From Flavobacterium lindanitolerans (lineage in GTDB: Bacteria; Bacteroidota; Bacteroidia; Flavobacteriales; Flavobacteriaceae): 64,000 bases of DNA. Under the pieces are notes generated by a model, which saw nothing but the letters and a program-made list of their open reading frames with translations, did not search any database and was not told the origin of the DNA. The translations under genes and the position numbers were made by a program. Below, in pieces: positions 45,699-54,389 of the stretch. The DNA lies in assembly GCF_002846575.1 (NCBI RefSeq), contig NZ_PJND01000007.1:1550001-1614000 (forward strand). The letters run 5' to 3'. How positions within the stretch are numbered: the stretch's first letter is position 1; every line of letters begins with the position of its first letter.

Positions 45699-46862
45699 AT
45701 GCCCAAAATATTGATTATAGAAGACGAAGCAGCAATCAGGAGAGTACTCGTGAAGATTCTTTCTGAAGAAAATGATTCGTATGTTGTTGAGGAAGCCGAA
45801 GACGGCCAGCAAGGACTTGAAAAAATCAAGAATGATGATTATGACCTGGTGCTTTGCGATATCAAAATGCCTAAAATGGACGGTGTCGAAGTTCTCGAAG
45901 CCGTAAAGAAAATCAAGCCTGAAATTCCAATGGTGATGATTTCCGGACATGGTGATTTGGAAACGGCCATCAATACGATGCGTCTCGGGGCTTTTGATTA
46001 TATTTCAAAACCGCCGGATTTGAACAGGCTTTTGAATACCGTTCGCAATGCGCTTGACAAAAAGAAGCTTGTTGTTGAAAACAAAATATTGAAGAAAAAA
46101 GTAAGCAAGAATTATGAGATGATTGGCGACAGCGAAGCCATCAACCATATCAAGCAGATTATTGAAAAAGTAGCCCAGACCGATGCAAGGGTTCTGATTA
46201 CCGGGCCAAACGGAACCGGAAAAGAACTGGTAGCACACCAGCTTCATGAAAGAAGCGAACGTTCTGCAGCACCTTTAATTGAAGTAAACTGTGCTGCGAT
46301 TCCTTCGGAATTAATTGAAAGCGAATTGTTTGGGCATGTTAAAGGAGCCTTTACTTCTGCCGTAAAAGACAGGGCAGGGAAATTTGAAGCAGCAGATAAA
46401 GGAACCATCTTCCTTGATGAAATAGGAGATATGAGCCTTTCTGCCCAGGCCAAAGTATTGCGTGCCTTACAGGAAAACATGATCACGAGGGTAGGTGCCG
46501 ATAAAGATATTAAGGTAGATGTGAGAGTGGTTGCCGCTACCAATAAAGATTTGAAAAAAGAAATCGAGGAAGGCCGTTTTCGTGAAGATTTATACCACAG
46601 ATTGGCCGTTATTCTGATTAAAGTACCCGCGTTAAATGACAGGCGCGATGACATACCTTTATTAATACACCATTTCACTGAAAAAATAGCAGCTGAACAG
46701 GGAAATGCACCTAAACAGTTTTCTGATGAAGCCATAGCACTTTTGAAAGAATATGATTGGACAGGAAACATCAGGGAATTAAGAAACGTTGTGGAACGCT
46801 TGATTATTCTTGGCGGAAACGAAATTTCCGAAACAGATGTAAAGCTTTTTGCCAGCAAATAA
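45699..46862 (+). CDS. NtrC-like response regulator with AAA+ domain but no DNA-binding domain
   Basis: A 387-residue protein. The receiver domain (1-120) carries the phosphoacceptor Asp54 in LVLCDIKMP and the conserved Lys in YISKPP. The AAA+ domain has Walker A GPNGTGKE (169-176), Walker B GTIFLDEIGD (235-244) and the R-finger region RFREDLYHRL. The sigma54-contacting GAFTGA loop reads GAFTSA (216-221). The protein ends right after the AAA+ lid (VKLFASK), so the usual Fis-type HTH is missing. It could act without direct DNA binding or on another target. Its cognate kinase is not in the window. It is in line with the ABC exporter genes and the half DEAD-box gene. Confidence 0.9.
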   Translation: MPKILIIEDEAAIRRVLVKILSEENDSYVVEEAEDGQQGLEKIKNDDYDLVLCDIKMPKMDGVEVLEAVKKIKPEIPMVMISGHGDLETAINTMRLGAFDYISKPPDLNRLLNTVRNALDKKKLVVENKILKKKVSKNYEMIGDSEAINHIKQIIEKVAQTDARVLITGPNGTGKELVAHQLHERSERSAAPLIEVNCAAIPSELIESELFGHVKGAFTSAVKDRAGKFEAADKGTIFLDEIGDMSLSAQAKVLRALQENMITRVGADKDIKVDVRVVAATNKDLKKEIEEGRFREDLYHRLAVILIKVPALNDRRDDIPLLIHHFTEKIAAEQGNAPKQFSDEAIALLKEYDWTGNIRELRNVVERLIILGGNEISETDVKLFASK

Positions 46863-46904
46863 CAGCTTCCCTGGGAATGCATTCAGGACGTTATACAATA
46901 TAAG

Positions 46905-47543
46905 ATGAAATTAAAAAAAATAAACGAAAAGCTTCAAATAGCTTTGGTTGAAAACGGACTTGTTGAGGCCAACGAAATGCAGCAGGAAACTTTTTCAACC
47001 ATAAAGAGTGGTGCTGATTGCGTCATTATTGCACCGGAAAAATCAGGAAAAACGACGACATTGGTCATCAATGTAATCCAACGACTTGAAAAAGCATTTG
47101 AGGAATCTCCCAGAGCCCTGATTGTTGTTGAAAGCAAAGAGAAAATGCTGGAAATGAAACAGCTTTTCGAAAAATTAGGCAACTATACAGATCTTCGTGT
47201 GTATGGTGTTCATGACAAAGGCGATATTGATTTTGATAAAAACCAGATTTCTCTGGGAATCGATGTTTTGATTGGAACGCCAAACCGTTTGAGCGATATG
47301 TTTTCATCAGCAGGATTTGATGTCAACCGCTTGAAAATGTTCATTATTGAAGATACTGATGATTTGCTGAGGTTGCGTTTTGATACCAAACTGGCAAGGA
47401 TTTCAGAGTCAATGGGCAAAACACAAAGAATTTATTTTTCAGAAAATATCACAGAAAGAGTGGATAGCTTTGCAGACCGGACAATGGTCGAGCCTCTGTT
47501 TTTTGAGATGGATGATTGGGAAGAGGAAGAAGAAACAGAATAA
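46905..47543 (+). CDS. Half DEAD-box protein (N-terminal RecA domain only)
   Basis: A 212-residue protein with only the first RecA-like domain of a DEAD-box helicase. The Q motif (MQQETF, 25-30), a Walker A-like APEKSGKTT (43-51) and motif Ib GTPNRL (124-129) remain. Motif II DEAD is replaced by EDTDD (149-153), and motif III SAT is changed to YFSEN. The second RecA domain is absent and the protein ends in an acidic tail (DDWEEEEE). The clean stop and following genes suggest it is a stable protein, not a broken gene. It cannot be a normal helicase; it may bind nucleotide or RNA. The DUF2007 gene follows after about 20 bp. Confidence 0.82.
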   Translation: MKLKKINEKLQIALVENGLVEANEMQQETFSTIKSGADCVIIAPEKSGKTTTLVINVIQRLEKAFEESPRALIVVESKEKMLEMKQLFEKLGNYTDLRVYGVHDKGDIDFDKNQISLGIDVLIGTPNRLSDMFSSAGFDVNRLKMFIIEDTDDLLRLRFDTKLARISESMGKTQRIYFSENITERVDSFADRTMVEPLFFEMDDWEEEEETE

Positions 47544-47563
47544 CACAACTAAAAAAAACAGAA

Positions 47564-47779
47564 ATGGGACTAATGAAAGTATTCTCAGGAGATGAGATTT
47601 TGGCAATAGCTTTAAAAACAAAACTGGAAGAAGCAGGTATTGAAACATTAATGCGAAATAACAACCAGTCTGCAATTGTTCTGGGAACAGGAGGCAGTAT
47701 TGCTGTTGAGATTTTTATTGATGAATCAAAATATGGAAAAGCCGACCCGATAATTACGGATTTCAAAATGAACCTTTAA
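47564..47779 (+). CDS. DUF2007-domain small protein
   Basis: A 71-residue protein of the DUF2007 (signal-transducing PII-like fold) family. MKVFSGDEILAIALKTKLEEAGIETLMRN is the family's typical opening, followed by SAIVLG and VEIFIDES. Function unknown. The frame extends up to 47516, inside the previous gene, but the ATG at 47564 (MGLMKVF) or 47573 (MKVF) matches the family's start. It lies between the half DEAD-box gene and the GNAT gene, all on the plus strand. Confidence 0.85.
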   Translation: MGLMKVFSGDEILAIALKTKLEEAGIETLMRNNNQSAIVLGTGGSIAVEIFIDESKYGKADPIITDFKMNL

Positions 47780-47788
47780 TAATCGGAT

Positions 47789-48313
47789 ATGAGGACTTCT
47801 ATAGAAACCGAAAGATTGCTCCTGAGGGAGCTGCAGCCTTCAGACGATGTGGGTATCTTTGAACTGGATTCCAATCCGGCAGTTCATACCTATCTTGGAA
47901 AAAATCCGGTTACAGATATTGAGCAGGTTCGTGAAGCAATTGCAAATATCCGTCAGCAATATCTGGAAAATGGAATTGGGCGTTGGGCCGTAATCTTAAA
48001 AGAAACAGGTGAATTTATTGGCTGGTCCGGTTTGAAATTGAATAAGAATGTCAACGGACACGACACCTATTATGATTTAGGCTACCGTTTTATAGAAAAG
48101 CATTGGGGCAAAGGCTACGCCTGTGAAACGGCAAAAGCTTTTGTTGATTTTGGCTTTAATGAAATGAAGCTGGAAAAAATCAATGCCTACGCTGATTTTG
48201 ATAATTTCGCTTCCCGAAAAGTACTCGAAAAAGCAGGATTACACTTTGTAAATTTCTTTGATGAGGACGGCATTTCGCAAGCCTGGTATGAAATAAAGAA
48301 CCCGAATAGCTAA
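47789..48313 (+). CDS. GNAT-family N-acetyltransferase (RimJ/RimL type)
   Basis: A 174-residue acetyltransferase of the RimJ/RimL/Acetyltransf_3 type. It starts ETERLLLRELQPSD, contains the acetyl-CoA binding motif A (HWGKGYACETAKAF) and ends with motif B (NFASRKVLEKAGL). It transfers acetyl from acetyl-CoA to an amino group, possibly on a ribosomal protein or a small molecule; the substrate is unknown. It is the last gene of the plus-strand run. Its 3' end forms half of a terminator hairpin shared with the converging gene. Confidence 0.9.
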   Translation: MRTSIETERLLLRELQPSDDVGIFELDSNPAVHTYLGKNPVTDIEQVREAIANIRQQYLENGIGRWAVILKETGEFIGWSGLKLNKNVNGHDTYYDLGYRFIEKHWGKGYACETAKAFVDFGFNEMKLEKINAYADFDNFASRKVLEKAGLHFVNFFDEDGISQAWYEIKNPNS

Positions 48314-48327
48314 CTATTCGGGTTCTT
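48296..48327. terminator. Bidirectional terminator made from the coding ends of two genes
   Basis: AAGAACCCGAATAG and CTATTCGGGTTCTT form a perfect 14-bp stem with loop CTAA. The left arm is the end of the GNAT gene and the right arm the end of the AI-2E transporter gene on the other strand. Both stop codons lie in or beside the loop. Confidence 0.85.
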
Positions 48328-49426
48328 CCATTTTTTCAATGATGGCTTGTTCAGTTTCCGTAACGGGAATTTTCGGAGTGCTGTCATCTTCTCCCAAAAC
48401 ATAGCCCCAAGGTTTCAGTCCGTCGACCCGGTCAAAAATGACCTTAAAAATAGCGATAATCGGGATGGATAAAAACATTCCTTTAATCCCCCAGATTAAT
48501 TCTCCCAAAACCAAACCGAGTAACGCAGTAAGTGTGTTTATCTTTACTTTGGAACCTACAATCTTTGGCATGACATAATTGCTGTCAATCAAATGAATCA
48601 GAAAGACACTGAAAATAACCAGCAGTACAGACGTAGAATTCATCGTTGAAAATGTCAGCAGGACGGTAAGTATCAGCGAAGTCAGTATGCCAATATATGG
48701 AATGACATTAAAAATTCCTGTAATCAGTCCTAATAAGAAAGCATATTTTATTCCGATAATTTCAAAAGCGGTACATGCCAATACAGAAACAATCAGCATT
48801 TGGAGAAAGAGTCCGACTATATATTTCTTGACAATATATTGTATGTTGAAAACAACATCATACACAACGGCAGAGTGTTTTTCCTTGAATAACGAAACCA
48901 AAAAAGTGAGTAATAACCGGCGGTGGAGCAATATAAAAAAGGTATATAAAAAAATAAATACCAAAAAAAGCATAACCGACGAAACAGACAATAAGGTCTG
49001 TCCCAATATAGAGGTTCCTTTGCTTAAAGCCTCTGTCGTGGCAGAATTGATATAACTGATTTGTTCGTGATTGTCAATATTAAAAGTGTCTGAAATCCAA
49101 TCCTGCAAAGTAGTAGATGTGGCCAAAAGCTGTTCTTTAAAGGCCGGAAGGTCATTGGTCAGGTCGCTCAATTGATTCAAAAGCAGATAGGCTATGGATG
49201 TGATGGCGAGTACCAAAGCAAGCAATACGGTAGCCGATGATAACGAACGGGGAAACTTCCAGCGTTTTTCTAAAAAGTTAGCAAAAGGTAGTAGTAATAA
49301 AGAAAATAAAAAAGCAAAAATAAGAGGTGCCAGTAGGGTCTCTCCAATAATAGCGAGATAGAACAAGCCGATGATAGAAACCAGAACATGGGCAAGCCGC
49401 GTATAAAAAGGTGTAGTTTTAGACAT
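48314..49426 (-). CDS. AI-2E family transporter
   Basis: A 370-residue integral membrane protein with about eight helices, of the AI-2E (YhhQ/TqsA/PerM-like) family. The helix pairs near the N terminus, the cytosolic coiled region (TNDLPAFKEQLLATSTTLQDW) and the C-terminal GLVLGELIWGIKGMFLSIPIIAIFK motif fit. Members export or permeate small molecules such as autoinducer-2 or Na+/H+; the substrate here is not known. It is a single gene, convergent with the GNAT gene and divergent from the ABC-F gene. Confidence 0.9.
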   Translation of the reverse strand: MSKTTPFYTRLAHVLVSIIGLFYLAIIGETLLAPLIFAFLFSLLLLPFANFLEKRWKFPRSLSSATVLLALVLAITSIAYLLLNQLSDLTNDLPAFKEQLLATSTTLQDWISDTFNIDNHEQISYINSATTEALSKGTSILGQTLLSVSSVMLFLVFIFLYTFFILLHRRLLLTFLVSLFKEKHSAVVYDVVFNIQYIVKKYIVGLFLQMLIVSVLACTAFEIIGIKYAFLLGLITGIFNVIPYIGILTSLILTVLLTFSTMNSTSVLLVIFSVFLIHLIDSNYVMPKIVGSKVKINTLTALLGLVLGELIWGIKGMFLSIPIIAIFKVIFDRVDGLKPWGYVLGEDDSTPKIPVTETEQAIIEKMEEPE

Positions 49427-49498
49427 TAGTAAAATCTTTACTATAAATATAAGTCAATTAATTTTGAATTCTCTATCAGTATTACCAGTTTTTTCAGA

Positions 49499-49528
49499 TT
49501 GCCTAATTCCTTAATTGCGTTATCTTTG
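49499..49528 (+). promoter_or_regulatory. Promoter of the ABC-F gene
   Basis: TTG at 49499-49501 and TATCTTTG at 49521-49528, with a 19-bp spacer, fit the Bacteroidota consensus exactly. The start codon is 53 bp downstream. Confidence 0.7.
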
Positions 49529-49581
49529 CACCTTCAAAAATCCGGGAGGCGGATTTAGCAATCAATTTCATAGCATATCAG

Positions 49582-51216
49582 ATGATTACAGTAAACGATA
49601 TTTCAGTACAGTTTGGAGGCACTACGCTTTTCAGCGATGTTACTTTTTCCATAAATGAAAATGACAAAATAGCCCTTATGGGTAAAAATGGAGCCGGAAA
49701 ATCAACGCTTCTAAAAATAATAGCGGGCCAAAACAAACCGTCCGGAGGAAATATCTCTGCACCAAAAGATGCTGTGATTGCCTATCTTCCGCAACATTTA
49801 CTCACTAAAGATGAAACAACGGTTATGGAGGAAACTTCAAAAGCGTTTAGCGGAATCTTTAAGATGAAGGCTGAAATCGACGAACTGAACGAACAACTGA
49901 CAATCCGTACCGATTACGAGTCTGATGATTATATGAAACTCATTGAAAGGGTTTCTGATTTGAGCGAGAAATATTATGCCATTGAAGAAATCAATTACGA
50001 AGCGGAAGTGGAGAAAATCCTGATGGGATTAGGCTTCGTAAGAGAAGATTTCACACGCCTGACTTCTGAATTTTCAGGAGGTTGGAGAATGCGTATCGAA
50101 CTGGCTAAAATATTATTGCAAAAACCGGATTTGATATTGCTGGATGAGCCTACAAACCACATGGATATCGAATCTATCCAATGGTTGGAAGATTTTCTTA
50201 TCAATTCTGCAAAAGCAGTAGTGGTCATTTCGCACGACAGGGCTTTTGTCGATAATATCACCAACCGTACGATTGAAGTAACAATGGGAAGGATTTATGA
50301 CTATAAAGCCAAGTATTCCCAATATCTGGAATTGAGAAAAGACAGAAGAGCACATCAGCTGAAAGCTTATGAAGAACAGCAGAAGATGATTGCAGAAAAT
50401 ATGGAATTCATCGAGCGTTTTAAAGGAACCTATTCCAAAACATTACAGGTACAATCGCGTGTGAAAATGCTTGAAAAATTAGTGCCTGTTGAGGTTGATG
50501 AGGTTGATAATTCTGCTTTGCGATTGAAATTCCCCCCATCCGTACGTTCCGGACAATATCCTGTAGTCGTTAAGGATTTGTCGAAATCATATGGCGACCA
50601 TGTGGTGTTTAAAGATGCCAATATCGTAATTGAAAGAGGAGAGAAGGTAGCCTTTGTGGGAAAAAATGGGGAAGGAAAATCAACCATGATTAAGGCAATC
50701 ATGAAGGAAATTGGCATAGACAGCGGTGCGGTTGAAATAGGGCACAATGCGCAAATTGGCTATTTCGCCCAAAACCAGGCTTCTTTATTAGACGAAAACG
50801 CTACTATTTTTGAAACTATTGACAGCATAGCCGTTGGTGAAATCCGTACACAGATTAAAAATATTCTGGGCGCTTTTATGTTTAGCGGTGATGATACGAC
50901 TAAAAAAGTAAAAGTGCTTTCGGGAGGTGAAAAAACACGTCTGGCGATGATTAAACTATTGCTGGAACCGGTAAACCTTTTGATTCTGGATGAGCCATCC
51001 AACCACCTCGATATGAAAACAAAAGATATTATCAAGGATGCGCTTCGCGATTTTGACGGAACCTTGATTCTGGTATCCCACGACCGTGATTTTCTTGACG
51101 GACTGGCCACAAAAGTATTTGAATTTGGAAACAAAAGAGTGAAGGAACATTTTGAGGATATTACCGGATTCCTGGCCCATAAAAAGATGGAGAGCCTTAG
51201 AGAAATTGAGAAATAA
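49582..51216 (+). CDS. ABC-F family ATPase
   Basis: A 544-residue soluble protein with two ABC domains and no membrane part. The first has Walker A GKNGAGKST (34-42) and signature FSGGWRMR; the second has GKNGEGKST and LSGGEKTR. Both domains carry Walker B (ILLDEPTNHMD and ILDEPSNHLD). The linker (about 240-300) contains the long helices of the P-site tRNA-interacting motif. ABC-F proteins act on the ribosome in translation or in antibiotic resistance; overall similarity is to the YbiT group. It is a single gene with its own promoter and terminator. Confidence 0.93.
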   Translation: MITVNDISVQFGGTTLFSDVTFSINENDKIALMGKNGAGKSTLLKIIAGQNKPSGGNISAPKDAVIAYLPQHLLTKDETTVMEETSKAFSGIFKMKAEIDELNEQLTIRTDYESDDYMKLIERVSDLSEKYYAIEEINYEAEVEKILMGLGFVREDFTRLTSEFSGGWRMRIELAKILLQKPDLILLDEPTNHMDIESIQWLEDFLINSAKAVVVISHDRAFVDNITNRTIEVTMGRIYDYKAKYSQYLELRKDRRAHQLKAYEEQQKMIAENMEFIERFKGTYSKTLQVQSRVKMLEKLVPVEVDEVDNSALRLKFPPSVRSGQYPVVVKDLSKSYGDHVVFKDANIVIERGEKVAFVGKNGEGKSTMIKAIMKEIGIDSGAVEIGHNAQIGYFAQNQASLLDENATIFETIDSIAVGEIRTQIKNILGAFMFSGDDTTKKVKVLSGGEKTRLAMIKLLLEPVNLLILDEPSNHLDMKTKDIIKDALRDFDGTLILVSHDRDFLDGLATKVFEFGNKRVKEHFEDITGFLAHKKMESLREIEK

Positions 51217-51220
51217 TAAT

Positions 51221-51253
51221 AAAAAAACCGATAGCCCAGCTATCGGTTTTTTT
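51221..51253. terminator. Bidirectional terminator after the ABC-F gene
   Basis: AAAACCGATAG and CTATCGGTTTT form an 11-bp stem with a short CCCAG-type loop, flanked by A and T runs. The right end touches the stop of the converging small gene. Confidence 0.85.
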
Positions 51254-51617
51254 ATTTTACTACTCTATGCCAAGCGCTGGTATTTAGTTCTTTCTTCCAG
51301 TCTTCTCCAAATTTCCCCGACAAATAGGTAAATACATGATGATTGTACAGTTTGTAATAATCAAAATCTCTTGTGGCTACACAACCCGAATCATGATAAC
51401 GGATGCCGTATTTTTCCTGAAACGCTAAATCTTCTTTTTTGATTACAGAAACAATTCCGCCACGAAGATGAATAGTAATGCTATTACTTTTAAGGTCATT
51501 TTCAAAATTGGTTTTGGCAGACATGGCAGCGTATTTTGTGCATCCGATTTCATTTTGTTTCTGGCCAAATGCAAGTGGCGAAATTAACAGTACGATTATA
51601 TAAATATACTTTTTCAT
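51252..51617 (-). CDS. Secreted protein of unknown function
   Basis: A 121-residue protein with a signal peptide (MKKYIYIIVLLISPLAFGQ). The mature part has two Cys residues (GCTKY and DSGCVATRD), which could form a disulfide, and a Tyr/His-rich segment. I recognise no domain, though it looks like a conserved flavobacterial protein. It follows the VWA gene after 6 bp on the same strand and is probably the last gene of the ECF sigma operon. Confidence 0.7.
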   Translation of the reverse strand: MKKYIYIIVLLISPLAFGQKQNEIGCTKYAAMSAKTNFENDLKSNSITIHLRGGIVSVIKKEDLAFQEKYGIRYHDSGCVATRDFDYYKLYNHHVFTYLSGKFGEDWKKELNTSAWHRVVK

Positions 51618-51623
51618 CTTGCT

Positions 51624-54389
51624 TTATTTTACGCTATCCACCAATCGGATAAACTCGGCCTTATAGCCTTCCTCATCATTAGATAATCCTTCTTTTGCCA
51701 ATTTTTTGATGTCGTTTAAAGATTTATTCGGAATCAGGTTTGAATCTCTTAATTTTAATCCAAACCATGCAACTGCGGCAGAAAATTTAAAATCATTAGA
51801 AGCGGCATTCAATGGGATAGATTTATTCCCGACAACATTTGTCAATTCAATACTTTTTTCACCATCAGGTTTTTTGTACCGGAATTTTATGGTTGCCAGC
51901 TCATCATTGTAGGATGTATTGTTTTCCTGGGCGTTAGTGTATTTTAAGTCGGGTGTTTTACCGGCAAACTCACTGTTTACTCCAACAGGAATAATTTCAT
52001 ATAAAGCCGTAACGGTGTGGCCGCTTCCTAATTCGCCGGCATCAATAGCATCATTGGTAAAATCTTCGGTTTTTAATTTTCGTTTTTCATAACCAATCAG
52101 GCGATAAGACTGAACGTGTTTTGGATTAAACTCAATTTGGATTTTTACATCTTTGGCAATGGCGAAAAGCGTACCCTTGAATTCTTTTCCTAAAAAGCGG
52201 TTGGCTTCCTGAATATTGTCGATATACGCATGGTTCCCGTTTCCTTTATTGGCCAGGGTCTGCATTTTACTGTCTTTATAATTTCCCATGCCATAACCCA
52301 GGCAGGTAAGGAAAACACCCGATTTCCTTTTTTCTTCGATAAGCGTTTCCATGTCGGCATTGGATGATTTTCCAACATTAAAATCACCGTCTGTTGCCAG
52401 AATAACCCTGTTGTTTCCGTTTTTGATAAAATTTTCCTGTGCTGTTTTATACGCCAACTCAATTCCTTCACCTCCAGCCGTACTGCCACCAGCATTTAGT
52501 TTCTCTAAAGCATCAATAATGGTCTTTTTGTCGTCTCCGGAAGTAGGAGGTAAAACCATTCCGGCAGCTCCGGCATACACTACAATAGAAACCTTATCCT
52601 CTTTTCTCAGTTCATTAACCAGAATCTTTAGTGACTGTTTTAGCAATGGCAACTTGTTCTCTTCATCCATAGAGCCGGAAACATCAATCAAAAAAACTAA
52701 ATTGGAAGCTGGTAGCTTTTCAGTAGGGATAATTTTTCCCTGCAACCCTATTTTCAATAATTTGTGTTTCGGATTCCATGGTGCATCGCTGTATTCTGTT
52801 TGTATAGAAAACGGATCTTCTCCTTTTGGCTGTTCATAACTGTATTTAAAGAAGTTGACCATTTCTTCAACTCGTACAGCATTTTTTGGTACTTCCTGAC
52901 CATTATTTATAAATCGGCGTATATTGGTATAAGAGGCATTATCCACGTCAATCGAAAAAGTAGAAAGCGGTTCGCTCTTAGGATTTTCAAACGGATTTTC
53001 AACAAACGGATTATAGTCTTCTGTATGTTCATCCGTTCTATAAACTTCGGTATTTTTCTTTTGTTTTAATTCCCGAAGTTTTTTTCTTAATTCTCTTTTA
53101 GAAAGTTTTTGATTAGTACCATTTTTAGTCTTAATTACGATTACTCCATTAATACCCCTATTGCCATAAATAGCTGTTGCCGAAGCATCTTTTAAAACAG
53201 TGATTTCTTCAATATTGTTTTGAGTGAGCTTTCTGAAACCTTCTTCATCCACAGGCATGCCATCTACAATATACAATGGCTCATTATTGTCATTAACAGA
53301 TCCATTACCTCTAATAACAATAGAGGTGTCTCCGCCGGGTTGTCCGCTTCCGGTACCTATGTTCAAACCGGCAACTGCCCCTTGTAACGATTGGATAGTA
53401 GGATTACCGTTTTTGTCTCCATCTCTATAAAGTTTGTTATCCGTTGAATTATTTTGAGCTATATGTCCGTTTGCAAAAGAACCTGATGGATCCAATGCAG
53501 CTTCTTTTTTAGATTTACGTCCTGATTCAATTGGTTTTACTGCGGCTGATGATTTTGTTCTTTTTGTAGAAGTATATGCGGTTACAATTACTTCGCTAAG
53601 CATTTCGGAGCTTTCTGATAGTGCAATATCCAATCTGGATTGATCTTTAACGGGAACAGTTGTTGATTTATAGCCCACAAAAGAGAAAGCCAGTTGTTCG
53701 TTAGGATTAACCGCAATGCTATATTTTCCGTCATAATCAGTTTGTGTGCCGCGGGTTGTTCCTTTAACAACTACATTAACGCCAGGCAAAGGCAAATTTT
53801 GACCGTCAACTACGGTTCCTATTACAGTTTTTTCATTTGTAACCGGATCGGTTTTAGTTTCGGCAACAATAATTTTTGCCTCTTTAAGTGTTTCTGCTTT
53901 TGGCTTGGCCTGTGTTATTTCTACCCCGGCTATTTCTGTAGCTTTACTATAGACTTCCTCTTTTTCTTTGGTGTCTTCAGCAACTGCCACAGCATCTGTT
54001 TTTATACTGACAGCCTTACTTTTAATAATTTTAGAAGTTTTAGTTTCTGTCTTTTCAGGTTTTACAGTAATATCAGAATTGTCAACAACGGCTTCTTTTT
54101 CAGAATTAGAAATCGTGTTTTCTTTTTCCTGAGTTACTACAGGATTTTTTGGAGTATCGATTGTAGTTTCGTCTGTTTTTAGAAATTGATAGCCTAAAGA
54201 AAAGAACAAAAGAAGCGAAGCAGCAATCCCGATTTTTTTCCAAAGCGCTATTGTTTTTTTATCATCTTTCTTATCCAGCTTTTCTTCAACACGGTTCCAG
54301 ACTTTTTCCATAGCCGGAAAGTCTTTCGTCTCTGCCTTTTTTGAGGCATCTTTGAATTGTTCGAATATTTTATCTTGATTTTCCATCAC
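51624..54389 (-). CDS. Fusion of anti-sigma-like N terminus, carboxypeptidase-like domain, TonB-plug domain and VWA domain
   Basis: A 921-residue protein. Residues 1-52 are cytosolic, followed by one membrane helix (54-70) and a charged linker. Then come a CarboxypepD_reg-like domain (188-260), a SusC-like plug domain (about 328-422, with PLYIVDGMPV and DASATAIYGNRGINGVI), and a YfbK-type VWA region (from 456) with MIDAS motif DVSGS (569-573). There is no beta-barrel, so it is not a receptor. It starts (GTG 54389 or ATG 54386) at the stop of the ECF sigma gene, where an anti-sigma factor is usually found, and its short cytosolic part plus one helix could serve as one. I infer a surface or periplasmic sensor that controls the sigma factor. 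Confidence 0.85.
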   Translation of the reverse strand: MMENQDKIFEQFKDASKKAETKDFPAMEKVWNRVEEKLDKKDDKKTIALWKKIGIAASLLLFFSLGYQFLKTDETTIDTPKNPVVTQEKENTISNSEKEAVVDNSDITVKPEKTETKTSKIIKSKAVSIKTDAVAVAEDTKEKEEVYSKATEIAGVEITQAKPKAETLKEAKIIVAETKTDPVTNEKTVIGTVVDGQNLPLPGVNVVVKGTTRGTQTDYDGKYSIAVNPNEQLAFSFVGYKSTTVPVKDQSRLDIALSESSEMLSEVIVTAYTSTKRTKSSAAVKPIESGRKSKKEAALDPSGSFANGHIAQNNSTDNKLYRDGDKNGNPTIQSLQGAVAGLNIGTGSGQPGGDTSIVIRGNGSVNDNNEPLYIVDGMPVDEEGFRKLTQNNIEEITVLKDASATAIYGNRGINGVIVIKTKNGTNQKLSKRELRKKLRELKQKKNTEVYRTDEHTEDYNPFVENPFENPKSEPLSTFSIDVDNASYTNIRRFINNGQEVPKNAVRVEEMVNFFKYSYEQPKGEDPFSIQTEYSDAPWNPKHKLLKIGLQGKIIPTEKLPASNLVFLIDVSGSMDEENKLPLLKQSLKILVNELRKEDKVSIVVYAGAAGMVLPPTSGDDKKTIIDALEKLNAGGSTAGGEGIELAYKTAQENFIKNGNNRVILATDGDFNVGKSSNADMETLIEEKRKSGVFLTCLGYGMGNYKDSKMQTLANKGNGNHAYIDNIQEANRFLGKEFKGTLFAIAKDVKIQIEFNPKHVQSYRLIGYEKRKLKTEDFTNDAIDAGELGSGHTVTALYEIIPVGVNSEFAGKTPDLKYTNAQENNTSYNDELATIKFRYKKPDGEKSIELTNVVGNKSIPLNAASNDFKFSAAVAWFGLKLRDSNLIPNKSLNDIKKLAKEGLSNDEEGYKAEFIRLVDSVK

